From contig NZ_CP119147.1 in NCBI RefSeq assembly GCF_029167645.1, positions 4,420,501 through 4,484,500 of the forward strand: a DNA stretch of 64,000 bases, given 5' to 3'. This document shows, piece after piece, positions 8,300-17,593 of this stretch; positions within the stretch are counted from its first letter, which is position 1; each line of letters opens with the position of its first letter. A model generated the notes under the pieces. It worked only from the letters and a program-made list of their open reading frames with translations, searched no databases and was not told where the DNA came from. Source of the stretch: Streptomyces sp. AM 2-1-1. GTDB taxonomy: Bacteria > Actinomycetota > Actinomycetes > Streptomycetales > Streptomycetaceae. A program made the position numbers and the translations under genes.

Positions 8300-9615
8300 C
8301 CCGCCGGGCCCCGGCCGGCCGCGACGGTGAGGCGTCTTTCCGCGAGATGTGGCGCGACCTCGCCCCCCTCGGCCGGCACTCCGGCTCCGGCGGCTACCGC
8401 CGCTACGCCTGGACCGGCGCGGACGCCGACTGCCGGGCGTGGTTCCGCGCGCAGGCCCTCGCGCGCGGGCTCTTCCACGAGAGCGACCGCAACGGCAACC
8501 AGTGGGCCTGGCTCGGCGACCCCCTGGCGGGCGACGCCGTGGTGACCGGCTCGCACCTGGACTCCGTGCCGGACGGCGGTGCGTTCGACGGCCCGCTCGG
8601 GGTGGTCTCCGCCTTCGCCGCACTCGACGAACTCCGGCACCGCGGCGTGGCGTTCTCCCGTCCGCTGGGGATCGTCAACTTCGGCGACGAGGAGGGCGCC
8701 CGCTTCGGTCTCGCCTGCGTCGGCTCCCGGCTGACGGCCGGACGGCTCACCCGGGCCGAGGCCCACCGGCTCACCGACGCCGGGGGGATCACGCTGCCCC
8801 GCGCCATGGAGGCCGCCGGGTACGACCCCGAGGCGATCGGGCCCGACCCCGAACGCCTCGCCCGCATCGGCGCGTTCGTCGAACTCCACGTCGAGCAGGG
8901 CCGGTCCCTGGACCGTACCGGCGACCCCGTCGGGATCGCCTCCGCCATCTGGCCGCACGGCCGCTGGCGGTACGACTTCCGGGGTGAGGCCAACCACGCC
9001 GGGACCACCCTCCTCGCCGACCGCCGCGACCCGATGCTGACCTACGCCGAGACCGTCCTCGCCGCTCGCCGGGAGGCCGAACTCGCCGGGGCCCTCGCCA
9101 CGTTCGGCAAGGTCGCCGTCGAGCCCAACGGCGTCAACGCCGTACCGTCCCTCGTCCGGGGCTGGCTCGACGCGCGGGCCGCCGACGGCGCCACCCTCGA
9201 CGCCGTCACCGCCGCCGTCGAGCGGGCAGCCCGGGACCACGCCGAGCGGGCGGGCCTCGCGCTCGACGTCGTCCGCGAATCCTTCACCCCCGTAGTCGAG
9301 TTCGAGCACGCGCTGCGCGACGAACTCACCCGGATCCTCGGCGGGGGCGGCACGGAAGGCGGGGGCCGTACGGAAGCCGGGGGCGTCACGGGCACCGGGG
9401 GGCGCACCCGGGACGGGAGCCGTGCCGTGCCCGTCCTCGCCACGGGGGCCGGACACGACGCGGGTATTTTGTCCGCATCCGTGCCGACCGCCATGCTGTT
9501 CGTACGGAACCCCACCGGCGTCTCCCACTCGCCCGCCGAACACGCCGACGAGCCGGACCGCGCGGCCGGGGTCGCCGCACTCGCCGACGTACTGGAGGGT
9601 CTCGCATGCAGGTGA
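8296..9615 (+). CDS. M20-family amidohydrolase (AllC-like); candidate N-formylglutamate deformylase
   Basis: 439 residues. Similar to allantoate amidohydrolases and N-carbamoyl-amino-acid amidases of the M20 metallohydrolases. Metal ligands can be placed: His87 in GSHLDSVP, Asp98 in FDGPLG, Glu132-Glu133 in FGDEEG, His198 in ELHVEQG and His411 in VSHSPAEH. A Gly/Thr-rich insert at ~350-378 is unusual. It starts at GTG 8296 overlapping the hutU stop and overlaps hutF by 10 nt, so it is embedded in the histidine operon. HutF yields N-formylglutamate, which needs a deformylase; no HutG is present, so this enzyme is the natural candidate. A role on allantoate is the annotation by similarity only. 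Confidence 0.88.
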   Translation: MTRRAPAGRDGEASFREMWRDLAPLGRHSGSGGYRRYAWTGADADCRAWFRAQALARGLFHESDRNGNQWAWLGDPLAGDAVVTGSHLDSVPDGGAFDGPLGVVSAFAALDELRHRGVAFSRPLGIVNFGDEEGARFGLACVGSRLTAGRLTRAEAHRLTDAGGITLPRAMEAAGYDPEAIGPDPERLARIGAFVELHVEQGRSLDRTGDPVGIASAIWPHGRWRYDFRGEANHAGTTLLADRRDPMLTYAETVLAARREAELAGALATFGKVAVEPNGVNAVPSLVRGWLDARAADGATLDAVTAAVERAARDHAERAGLALDVVRESFTPVVEFEHALRDELTRILGGGGTEGGGRTEAGGVTGTGGRTRDGSRAVPVLATGAGHDAGILSASVPTAMLFVRNPTGVSHSPAEHADEPDRAAGVAALADVLEGLACR

Positions 9616-10946
9616 CGACGGAGTACTGGCTCTCCCACGCCTGGCTCGGCACCCACGTCGAACCGGGGGTCGCCCTCGACGTCGCGGACGGGCTGATCAC
9701 CGCCGTCCGCACCGGCGTCGCGGCCCCGCCGCCCGGCGCCACCGTGTTGCGCGGGCTCACCCTGCCGGGGCTGGCCAACACCCACTCGCACGCCTTCCAC
9801 CGGGCCCTGCGTTCCATCACCCAGGCGGGCTCGGGGACCTTCTGGACGTGGCGGGAGCGGATGTACGAGATCGCCGCCGTGCTCACCCCCGACACCTACT
9901 ACGCGCTCGCCCGCGCCACGTACGCCGAGATGGCCCTCGCGGGCATCACCGCGGTCGGCGAGTTCCACTACCTGCACCACGGTCCCGGCGGCACCCCCTA
10001 CGCCGACCCCAACGCCATGGGCGAGGCGCTGATCGCCGCCGCCGCAGAGGCCGGCATCCGCATCACCCTGCTGGACACCGCCTACCTCGCGGCCGGCTTC
10101 GGCGAGGAACCCGACCACCACCAGCTCCGCTTCTCCGACACCAGCGCCGACGCCTGGGCCGAACGCGCCTCCGCGCTCCGGGGCGGCGACCACGCCCTGA
10201 TCGGCGCCGCCGTCCACTCGGTACGGGCCGTCCCGGCCGACCAGTTGGAGACCGTCGCCCAGTGGGCCGCCGACCGTGCCGCCCCGCTCCACGTCCACCT
10301 CTCCGAGCAGACCGCGGAGAACGAGGCCTGCCTCGCCGCCCACGGGCGCACCCCGACCCGGCTCCTCGCCGACCACGGCGTCCTCGGCCCCCGCACCACC
10401 GGCATCCACCACACCCACCTCACCGACGAGGACATCGCGCTGATCGGCGCCTCCGGTACCGGCACCTGCATGTGCCCCACCACCGAACGGGACCTCGCCG
10501 ACGGCATCGGCCCCGCCGTCGCCCTCCACCGCGCCGGCTCCCCGGTCTCCCTCGGCAGCGACAGCCACGCCGTGATCGACCTCTTCGAGGAGGCCCGCGC
10601 GATGGAGCTCGACGAGCGGCTGCGCACCCACGTCCGCGGCCACTGGACGGCCGCAGCCCTGCTCCGCGCGGCCTCCGCGACCGGCCACGCGGCCCTCGGG
10701 CGACCGGAGGGAGGCAGCATCGTCGCCGGAGCCCCGGCCGACCTGGCGACCGTGGCGCTGGACTCGGTGCGCACCGCCGGACCGGGGGACCGGCTCGCCG
10801 CCGAGACCGCCGTCTTCGCGGCGACCGCCGCCGACGTGCGGCACACGGTCGTCGCGGGGCGGCACGTCGTCCGCGACGGGCGGCACGCGCTGGTCGACGA
10901 CGTGCCCGCGGCACTCACCGACGCCATCGCCGCCCTGCGCGACTGA
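9606..10946 (+). CDS. hutF: Formimidoylglutamate deiminase
   Basis: 446 residues of the amidohydrolase superfamily. It deaminates N-formimidoyl-L-glutamate to N-formyl-L-glutamate and ammonia. The metal-binding pair HSH is at His60/His62 (ANTHSHAFHRAL), with EFHYLHH near 120-126, HLSEQ near 230, and GSDSHAVIDLFEEAR with the metal-ligand Asp near 318. Its ATG lies inside the end of the M20 gene. The presence of HutF rather than HutG-type formiminoglutamase shows the route runs through formylglutamate, as described biochemically for S. coelicolor. A gap of 147 bp separates it from hutI, so hutI may have some independent transcription. Confidence 0.92.
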   Translation: MQVTTEYWLSHAWLGTHVEPGVALDVADGLITAVRTGVAAPPPGATVLRGLTLPGLANTHSHAFHRALRSITQAGSGTFWTWRERMYEIAAVLTPDTYYALARATYAEMALAGITAVGEFHYLHHGPGGTPYADPNAMGEALIAAAAEAGIRITLLDTAYLAAGFGEEPDHHQLRFSDTSADAWAERASALRGGDHALIGAAVHSVRAVPADQLETVAQWAADRAAPLHVHLSEQTAENEACLAAHGRTPTRLLADHGVLGPRTTGIHHTHLTDEDIALIGASGTGTCMCPTTERDLADGIGPAVALHRAGSPVSLGSDSHAVIDLFEEARAMELDERLRTHVRGHWTAAALLRAASATGHAALGRPEGGSIVAGAPADLATVALDSVRTAGPGDRLAAETAVFAATAADVRHTVVAGRHVVRDGRHALVDDVPAALTDAIAALRD

Positions 10947-11093
10947 CCTCCCCGCGCGACCGAATCACCGGGCGACCGAACTCCCCGCGCGTCCGAACTC
11001 CCACCGCCGGCGGCGCCGGTGACCGCCGGTGACCGCCCGCGGAGCGCCCGGAGCACGACCGAGCCCGACGAAGAACGACGAGAGCAGCCACCC

Positions 11094-12266
11094 ATGCCGA
11101 GCACCGTCCTCACCCGTATCTCCGGCCTGGTCACCAACGACCCCTCCCAGGGGGACGGCTCCCCGCTGGGCCTCATCCGGAACGCGGCCGTCGTCATCGA
11201 CGGCGACCGCGTCGTCTGGACCGGCGAGTCCCACGCGGCGCCCGCCGCCGACCGGGCCGTCGACGCGGGAGGCCGGGCGGTGCTTCCCGGCTTCGTCGAC
11301 TCCCACTCCCACCTGCTCTTCGCCGGCGACCGCACCGAGGAGTTCAACGCCCGGATGTCCGGGCGCGCGTACACCGCCGGGGGCATCCGCACCACCGTCA
11401 CCGCCACCCGGGCCGCCACCGACGAGCAGCTCGCGGCCGGGCTCGTACGCCACCTCGACGAGGCGCTCCGCCAGGGCACCACCACCTTCGAGACCAAGTC
11501 CGGCTACGGCCTGACCGTCGCGGACGAGGCCCGCGCGCTCCGCGTGGCCGCCGGCCTCACCGACGAACTCACCTTCCTCGGCGCCCACGTGGTGCCCCCC
11601 GAGTACACCGACGACCCGGCCGGCTACGTCGCGCTGGTCACCGGCCCGATGCTGGACGCCTGCGCCCCGTACGTCCGGTGGATCGACGTCTTCTGCGAGC
11701 GGGGCGCCTTCGACGGCGACCAGGCCCGCGCGGTCCTCACCGCCGGTCGGGCGAAAGGGCTGGAGCTCCGGGTGCACGCCAACCAGCTCGGTCCCGGCCC
11801 GGGCGTGCGGCTCGCCGTGGAGCTGGATGCCGCGTCCGCCGACCACTGCACCCACCTCACCGACGCGGACGTCGAGGCCCTCGCCACCGGGAACACCGTC
11901 GCCACGCTGTTGCCCGGCGCCGAGTTCTCCACCCGCGCGGCGTGGCCGGACGCCCGGCGGCTGCTCGACGCGGGGGCCACCGTCGCGCTCTCCACCGACT
12001 GCAACCCGGGCTCGTCCTACACCTCGTCGATGGCGTTCTGCCTCGCCCTCGCGGTACGGGACATGGGCATGACCCCCGACGAGGCGATTTGGTCCGCCAC
12101 CGCGGGCGGGGCCGCCGCGCTGCGCCGTCGCGACGTCGGCCGCATCGCTCCCGGTGCCCGCGCCGACCTCCTGCTGCTGGACGCCCCCAGCCACGTCCAC
12201 CTCGCCTACCGGCCGGGCGTCCCGCTGGCCGCCGGGGTCTGGCGGCGTGGCGTCCGCGTGGTGTGA
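11094..12266 (+). CDS. hutI: Imidazolonepropionase
   Basis: 390 residues, amidohydrolase superfamily. It opens the ring of 4-imidazolone-5-propionate to give N-formimidoyl-L-glutamate, the step between HutU and HutF. The zinc-binding HSH is at His71/His73 ([17 protein letters not shown]). ETKSGYGL near 140 is the imidazolonepropionase substrate motif, HANQLG near 226 and STDCNPGSS near 300 give further ligands. ATG 11094 is chosen by alignment with the family; the ribosome site (GAGAGCAG) is weak and the frame continues upstream. It is the last gene of the operon, followed directly by a perfect hairpin. Confidence 0.95.
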   Translation: MPSTVLTRISGLVTNDPSQGDGSPLGLIRNAAVVIDGDRVVWTGESHAAPAADRAVDAGGRAVLPGFVDSHSHLLFAGDRTEEFNARMSGRAYTAGGIRTTVTATRAATDEQLAAGLVRHLDEALRQGTTTFETKSGYGLTVADEARALRVAAGLTDELTFLGAHVVPPEYTDDPAGYVALVTGPMLDACAPYVRWIDVFCERGAFDGDQARAVLTAGRAKGLELRVHANQLGPGPGVRLAVELDAASADHCTHLTDADVEALATGNTVATLLPGAEFSTRAAWPDARRLLDAGATVALSTDCNPGSSYTSSMAFCLALAVRDMGMTPDEAIWSATAGGAAALRRRDVGRIAPGARADLLLLDAPSHVHLAYRPGVPLAAGVWRRGVRVV

Positions 12267-12292
12267 AAAGCCGGGGGAGCGGGGTCCGTTCA

Positions 12293-12331
12293 CGGCTGTG
12301 GCCGCCCGGGGTTCCCGGGCGGCCACAGCCG
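12293..12331. terminator. Bidirectional terminator between hutI and the sigma factor gene
   Basis: A perfect 18-bp stem (arm CGGCTGTGGCCGCCCGGG) with a GTT loop lies 27 nt beyond the hutI stop and 20 nt beyond the stop of the convergent sigma factor gene. Confidence 0.9.
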
Positions 12332-12351
12332 CGGACGCACGCGCGGGGAGG

Positions 12352-13410
12352 TCACTCCTGGACGGTCAGCCCTTCGCGGAGCCGGACCAACGTCCGAGAG
12401 AGCAGCCGGGAGACGTGCATCTGGGAGATGCCCAGCTCCTCGCCGATCTCCGACTGGGTGAGGTTGGTGACGAAGCGCAGCGACAGGATGAGCCGGTCGC
12501 GCGGCGACAGCGCGGCGATGAGGGGCTTGAGGGACTCGACGTACTCGATCCCCTCGATGCCGTGGTCCTCGTAGCCGATGCGGTCGGCCAGCGACCCCTC
12601 GTGCTCGTGGTCGTCGGACTGGGCGTCCAGCGAGCCCGCGCTGTAGGCGTTGCTCGCGGCCAGGCCCTCCACGACCTCCTCGCGGGTCAGCCCGAGGTGT
12701 CCGGCGAGTTCGTCCGTGGTGGGCGCCCGGTCCAGCCGCTGCGCCAGCACGTCGCCTGCCTTGGCCAGGTCGATCCGCAGCTCCTGCAGGCGGCGCGGTA
12801 CGCGCACGGCCCAGCTGGTGTCGCGGAAGAAGCGCTTGATCTCGCCGATGATCGTCGGCATGGCGAAGGTCGGGAACTCGACGCCCCGGCTCAGGTCGAA
12901 CCGGTCGATCGCCTTGATCAGACCGATCGTGCCGACCTGGACGATGTCCTCCATCGGTTCGCTGCGGGTACGGAACCGCGCGGCGGCGAACCGGACGAGG
13001 GCGAGGTTCAGCTCGACCAGGGTGTTGCGCACGTACGCGTGGGCGTGGGTGCCCTCCTCCAGGGTGCCGAGCCGCTCGAAGAGCGTCTTCGACAGCGCGC
13101 GGGCGTCCAGCGCTCCGACGGTCGCGGGGGAGGGAATGGCGGGAAGCCCTTCGAGACCTTCCCCGCCTCCGAAGCCTTCCGAGTCCGTGAAACCTTCGTC
13201 CGTGGGGCCCTCCCCGTCGGCGGCCGCTTCCTCGTCGGCCGGGGTGGTCGCGCCGGTGGGGGCGGCGCCGGTGGGGCTCTCGACGGTGCTGCCGCCGGTG
13301 TGTCCGCGCGGGCCGGGAACGGCCGCTGCGGGGGAGTCGGAATTGGTCGGTCCCTGGGGACATGCCGACGCCGCGTCGTGGGTACGCGAACCGTCGAGCC
13401 GGGGTGACAT
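12352..13410 (-). CDS. sigI: SigB/SigF-family RNA polymerase sigma factor, SigI-like
   Basis: 352 residues. Region 2 (VRFAAARFRTRSEPMEDIVQ, GLIKAIDRFDLSRGVEFPTF), region 3 and region 4 (LSPRDRLILSLRF, TQSEIGEELGISQMHVSRLL) have the signature of the stress/sporulation SigB-SigF group. The first ~95 residues are an acidic, Gly/Ala/Thr-rich extension. The ATG at 13410 has GGAGGAG 4-6 nt upstream and is preferred over an in-frame ATG eight codons earlier. Divergent STAS and HATPase genes next door match S. coelicolor sigI with arsI and prsI, reported as a partner-switching set; the symbol rests on that arrangement. The core sigma group assignment is firm; the exact paralogue is less so. Confidence 0.88.
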   Translation of the reverse strand: MSPRLDGSRTHDAASACPQGPTNSDSPAAAVPGPRGHTGGSTVESPTGAAPTGATTPADEEAAADGEGPTDEGFTDSEGFGGGEGLEGLPAIPSPATVGALDARALSKTLFERLGTLEEGTHAHAYVRNTLVELNLALVRFAAARFRTRSEPMEDIVQVGTIGLIKAIDRFDLSRGVEFPTFAMPTIIGEIKRFFRDTSWAVRVPRRLQELRIDLAKAGDVLAQRLDRAPTTDELAGHLGLTREEVVEGLAASNAYSAGSLDAQSDDHEHEGSLADRIGYEDHGIEGIEYVESLKPLIAALSPRDRLILSLRFVTNLTQSEIGEELGISQMHVSRLLSRTLVRLREGLTVQE

Positions 13411-13712
13411 GGTTCTCCTCCAGTGTCTCGGCATCGGGCTGCCGAAGCCGTTCCGTGCTGCTGCGGTGAAGCGGCGCCTCCGAAGCCGGTAAGGGGTGGA
13501 TGAAGCGGGTGTCCCTCTACCCTTACCTGTTCGGCGGCGGGAGTGACAAGCTCCAATTAGGCGTTATGTCCGGTTTGTTGATATCTCCCGCTACCGCGGG
13601 GCGGACGGAGCGCGTAATGTTTCGCGCATGTCGCGGCATGAGCGCGGACACAGGTGTGGGGGTGGCTGAATGCCGCCCCATGCCCCACTGACCAACGGCG
13701 AAGAGGGACGGC
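13411..13712. other. Divergent promoter region of the sigma factor and STAS genes
   Basis: About 300 bp, AT-richer than its flanks around 13550-13625. No gene is supported. I looked for SigB-type boxes (GTTT then GGGTAT) on both strands; only a partial GGGTAG at about 13522-13517 on the minus strand was found, too weak to call. Confidence 0.5.
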
Positions 13713-14081
13713 ATGGACCGCGGGACGGTCGGCAGTACGAACCGGGGAAGACTTCAGGTCGAGACCCGTACGGAGGGCGTCAGCGAGATCGTGACGCCGG
13801 TGGGTGAGCTCGATCACCACACCGCGGATCTGCTGCGCGAACCTCTGGAGAGTGCGGTCGAACAAGGGCGCGTGCGCCTGATCGTCGACTGCTCCGGGCT
13901 CGAGTTCTGCGACTCCACGGGACTCAACGTCCTGCTCGGAGCGCGCCTCCAGGCCGAGGAGGCGGGTGGCGAGGTCCACCTGGCCGGCATGCGGCCCGTC
14001 GTCGCCCGGGTCTTCGAAATCACCGGCGCCGAGGCGGTCTTCACCGTCCACGCCACCCTCCAAGACGCCCTGGGCTCCTGA
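13713..14081 (+). CDS. arsI: STAS-domain anti-anti-sigma factor, ArsI-like
   Basis: 122 residues. A single STAS domain with the phosphorylatable serine at Ser68 in FCDSTGLNVLL. In partner switching, the unphosphorylated form binds the anti-sigma kinase and frees the sigma factor. RBS-like GAGGGA precedes ATG 13713. It is divergent from the sigma factor gene and 190 bp ahead of the anti-sigma gene, an order that matches arsI-prsI beside sigI in S. coelicolor. All features needed for function are present. Confidence 0.88.
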   Translation: MDRGTVGSTNRGRLQVETRTEGVSEIVTPVGELDHHTADLLREPLESAVEQGRVRLIVDCSGLEFCDSTGLNVLLGARLQAEEAGGEVHLAGMRPVVARVFEITGAEAVFTVHATLQDALGS

Positions 14082-14271
14082 GGTGGCCTTCTCCCGCCAC
14101 CCCCGGGTGGCCCGGCGCTCACGCGTGTCACTCGATCCGCAGGCCGGAGAGGGTGTCGTCCACGTCCCGCCGGGCAGGAGAAGATCCGGTGGAGCTTCAA
14201 CGGCCCGTACCAATGTTTTTGACCCGTATCTGTTCGATGGCGACTCGGTGAATCGGTGAGGTGAAGCGCTG

Positions 14272-14772
14272 ATGAGCACCACCCGGCAGCATCCGCCGGG
14301 CGGCCTCGGCCGCGAGCCGGACGGAGAGGACGCGCAGGCGTCCGCACCCGTCCCGGCCGACCGGCAGTGGCGCACCCTCGCGTTGCGGGAGGCCGTCGGC
14401 ATCGTCCCGATGGCCCGCGACTTCGCACGGCAGGCCCTGCACGACTGGGGCTGGCTGCCCGCCGAGGGCGCCGACCGCCGTGCGGCCGCCGAGGACGTCC
14501 TCCTGGTCGTCTCCGAGCTGGTCACCAACGCCTGCCTGCACGCGGGCGGCCCCGAGGAACTCCGGATCGGCGCCACCTCCAAGGTGCTGCGGATCGAGGT
14601 CGCGGACGGCGGCGCGGGACAGCCCACGCCGCGCACCCCGCACCGGGCCGGCCGCCCCGGCGGCCACGGCATGTTCATCGTGCAGCGGCTCTGCCTGGAC
14701 TGGGGCGTGCTGCGCGCCCCCGACGCGCCCGGCAAGACCGTCTGGGCGGAGCTGGCCGCGCCGCCGGCCTGA
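14272..14772 (+). CDS. prsI: Anti-sigma factor / HATPase serine kinase, PrsI-like
   Basis: 166 residues. The HATPase_c fold of the RsbW/SpoIIAB type: N box SELVTNACLHAGG, G1 box VADGGAGQP and G2 box GGHGMFIVQRL. It should bind the SigB-type sigma factor and phosphorylate the STAS partner encoded just upstream. A ~35-residue Pro/Gly-rich N-terminal stretch precedes the fold. The 190-bp gap from the STAS gene is long for strict operon coupling, so a second promoter is possible. It ends 9 nt before a 30-bp perfect palindrome shared with the convergent transporter gene. Confidence 0.85.
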   Translation: MSTTRQHPPGGLGREPDGEDAQASAPVPADRQWRTLALREAVGIVPMARDFARQALHDWGWLPAEGADRRAAAEDVLLVVSELVTNACLHAGGPEELRIGATSKVLRIEVADGGAGQPTPRTPHRAGRPGGHGMFIVQRLCLDWGVLRAPDAPGKTVWAELAAPPA

Positions 14773-14781
14773 AGACCCGCG

Positions 14782-14843
14782 GAACCACGACAGGAGGGCC
14801 GCCGCACCGAGCACTCGGTGCGGCGGCCCTCCTGTCGTGGTTC
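14782..14843. terminator. Very long perfect-palindrome terminator
   Basis: A perfect 30-bp inverted repeat (14782-14811 with 14814-14843) and only two unpaired centre bases (CA). The arms begin GAACCACGACAGGAGG and end CCTCCTGTCGTGGTTC. It lies between the convergent stops of prsI and the peptide transporter and can serve both. Confidence 0.92.
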
Positions 14844-14857
14844 AGGGATCCGTCGTG

Positions 14858-16345
14858 TCAGCGCACGTCGCCCATGAGCTTCTTCACCTTGCCGCGGTAC
14901 ACGAAGACCGCGGCGCCCGCGAGGACCGCGAGGGCGGCCTGCAGGGTGACGATCCCGGTGCCGTTCAGGTCCACGCCCGCGATGGAGAGCAGGCTGGTGG
15001 TGCAGTCGCCCGCGGTGACCGCGAGGAACCAGACGCCCATCATCTGACTGGCGTACTTGGCCGGAGCCATCTTCGTGGTGACCGAGAGGCCGACCGGGGA
15101 GAGCGTCAGCTCACCGACGGTCTGCACGAAGTAGATCGCGACCAGCCACATCGCCGCGGCCTGGTGGCCGTCGGTGGCGATGGTCAGCGGCGCCAGGAAG
15201 AGGAAGAACGACGCACCGACCAGCACCAGGCCGGAGCTGAACTTCACGATCGTGCTGGGCTCCTTGCCGCGGCGGTTCAGCGCCATCCAGAAGGCGGCGA
15301 AGACCGGCGCCAGGGCCATGATCAGGACCGGGTTGACCGACTGGTACCAGGAGACCGGGAAGTCCCAGCCGAACACCGTGTTCTTCGCCGACGACTCGGC
15401 GAAGATCGCCATCGTCGAGCCGCCCTGGTCGTAGATCATCCAGAAGAGCGCGGCGGCGACGAAGAACCAGATGTACCCGGAGACCTTCGACTGCTCGGTG
15501 GCGCTCAGGTCCTTGTCGCGCTTGATGCGGGTCAGGACCATCACCGGGATGACCAGGCCGGCCACCGTGATCGGCACCAGCAGCCAGTTCAGCGTGTAGA
15601 CGCCGGTGGCGACCGTGATGACGTAGAAGACGGCGGCGACGGCGAGCCAGATCATCGACTTGCGCAGGGTGGAGGCGCGCTCGGTGGCCGAGAGCGGCTT
15701 GGGGGTCTCGAAGCTGCGCGCGTCCAGGTGGCGGCTGCCGAGCATGAACTGGGCGACACCGAGCGCCATGCCGAGGGCGGCCAGGGCGAAGCCGAGGTGC
15801 CAGTTGACGTTCTCGCCGACGGTGCCGATCACCAGCGGGGCCGCGAAGCCACCGAGGTTGATGCCCATGTAGAAGATGGTGAAGCCACCGTCGCGGCGCG
15901 GGTCGTCCGGGCCGTCGTAGAGGTGGCCGACCATCGTCGAGATGTTGGACTTCAGCAGACCGGAACCGATGGCCACGAGACCGAGGCCGACGAAGAACGT
16001 CCCCTCGGAGGGCAGCGCCAGGACGAGGTGACCGACCATGATCACCGCGCCGGCGACGGCCACGGTCTTGCGCGGGCCCCATATTCGGTCGCCGAACCAG
16101 CCGCCGGGCATGGCGAGCAGGTAGACGAGCGACAGGTAGACCGAGTAGATCGCCGTCGCCGTGGCCGGGTTCATGTGGAGCCCGTTGGGAGCGATCAGGT
16201 ACAGGGGGAGCAGGGCCCTCATGCCGTAGTAGGAGAAGCGCTCCCACATCTCGGTCATGAAGAGCGTGGCCAGGCCGCGGGGGTGGCCGAAGAAGGTCGC
16301 CCCGCCGGTCTGGCCGGCGGTTTCCTTCGTCAGGCTGGACGCCAT
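14858..16345 (-). CDS. POT/PTR-family proton-dependent oligopeptide transporter
   Basis: 495 residues, a 12-14 helix major-facilitator protein of the POT branch. Diagnostic motifs are EMWERFSYYGMRALL in helix 1 (the ExxERFxYY proton/peptide motif) and FYMGINLGGFAAPL (PTR2 signature). It should import di- and tripeptides with protons. The start ATG 16345 has AAGGA 7 nt upstream; the frame is open further but without hydrophobic similarity. Its leader contains hairpins at 16371-16387 and 16611-16643, so regulation through the leader is possible. It stands alone in its transcription unit, convergent with prsI. Confidence 0.92.
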   Translation of the reverse strand: MASSLTKETAGQTGGATFFGHPRGLATLFMTEMWERFSYYGMRALLPLYLIAPNGLHMNPATATAIYSVYLSLVYLLAMPGGWFGDRIWGPRKTVAVAGAVIMVGHLVLALPSEGTFFVGLGLVAIGSGLLKSNISTMVGHLYDGPDDPRRDGGFTIFYMGINLGGFAAPLVIGTVGENVNWHLGFALAALGMALGVAQFMLGSRHLDARSFETPKPLSATERASTLRKSMIWLAVAAVFYVITVATGVYTLNWLLVPITVAGLVIPVMVLTRIKRDKDLSATEQSKVSGYIWFFVAAALFWMIYDQGGSTMAIFAESSAKNTVFGWDFPVSWYQSVNPVLIMALAPVFAAFWMALNRRGKEPSTIVKFSSGLVLVGASFFLFLAPLTIATDGHQAAAMWLVAIYFVQTVGELTLSPVGLSVTTKMAPAKYASQMMGVWFLAVTAGDCTTSLLSIAGVDLNGTGIVTLQAALAVLAGAAVFVYRGKVKKLMGDVR

Positions 16346-16835
16346 GGTCGATCCTTGCTGATGGGGACGTGCCTTCGCCGCGAAGGCGGACACGCCCGGT
16401 GGGGGGTGGCCGGCACCGGCGCGCTCATGGCCCTGCCCCTCGCCTGAAAGGGGCTCACTCCGCCTTCCGGCCTCCCCGTGCGGGAGGTACGGACACGGGG
16501 GACCGACCGCGTCGGGATCCACACCCGGTGCGCGTCCTCGCGCTCCGGGCCCGGCCCACAGGTCATTCACTCGTTTACAAGACTGGCGGGGACCAGTCCG
16601 CACATGAAAGGGACCTTTGGCGCGAAACGCTGCCCAAAGGTCCTCATTAGTGCAACAGGCGTCGCAACACCATACGACACGACCTTGCACCATATGGAAG
16701 AGTATGAGACATCGATCACAGGTGAAACTGGAACCGTAGTCGATCATTCGAAGGTCTTGGCAAGGATATGCACCCCACTCGAAGGCTCCTTCGCGGGCCT
16801 CACGGAGGGCTTCCCCCGCGGACTACCATCACTCC
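16346..16835. other. Divergent region between the peptide transporter and response regulator
   Basis: About 490 bp with no gene. From 16560 to 16780 the sequence is AT-richer than any neighbouring stretch and probably holds promoters for both directions. A 7-bp hairpin (GCCTTCG at 16371, CGAAGGC to 16387) falls in the transporter leader. Confidence 0.6.
16611..16643 (-). repeat. Inverted repeat upstream of the peptide transporter
   Basis: GGACCTTTGG (16611-16620) and CCAAAGGTCC (16634-16643) form a perfect 10-bp stem with a 13-nt loop. On the minus strand it is followed by CTTT. It could be an attenuator-like hairpin in the transporter leader or an operator. Confidence 0.5.
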
Positions 16836-17513
<678 letters not shown>

Positions 17514-17593
17514 CGGCCCCGCCGGCACACCGAGCCGGCGAGAGGTGACCGACCCCGGGACACCCGGACAGAGCTGACGGGCAGAACCACAGC

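Noticed and set aside
13500..13550. A SigB-type autoregulatory promoter for the sigma factor
   Set aside because: Only a partial GGGTAG box with poor -35 spacing on the minus strand; too weak to list as a feature.
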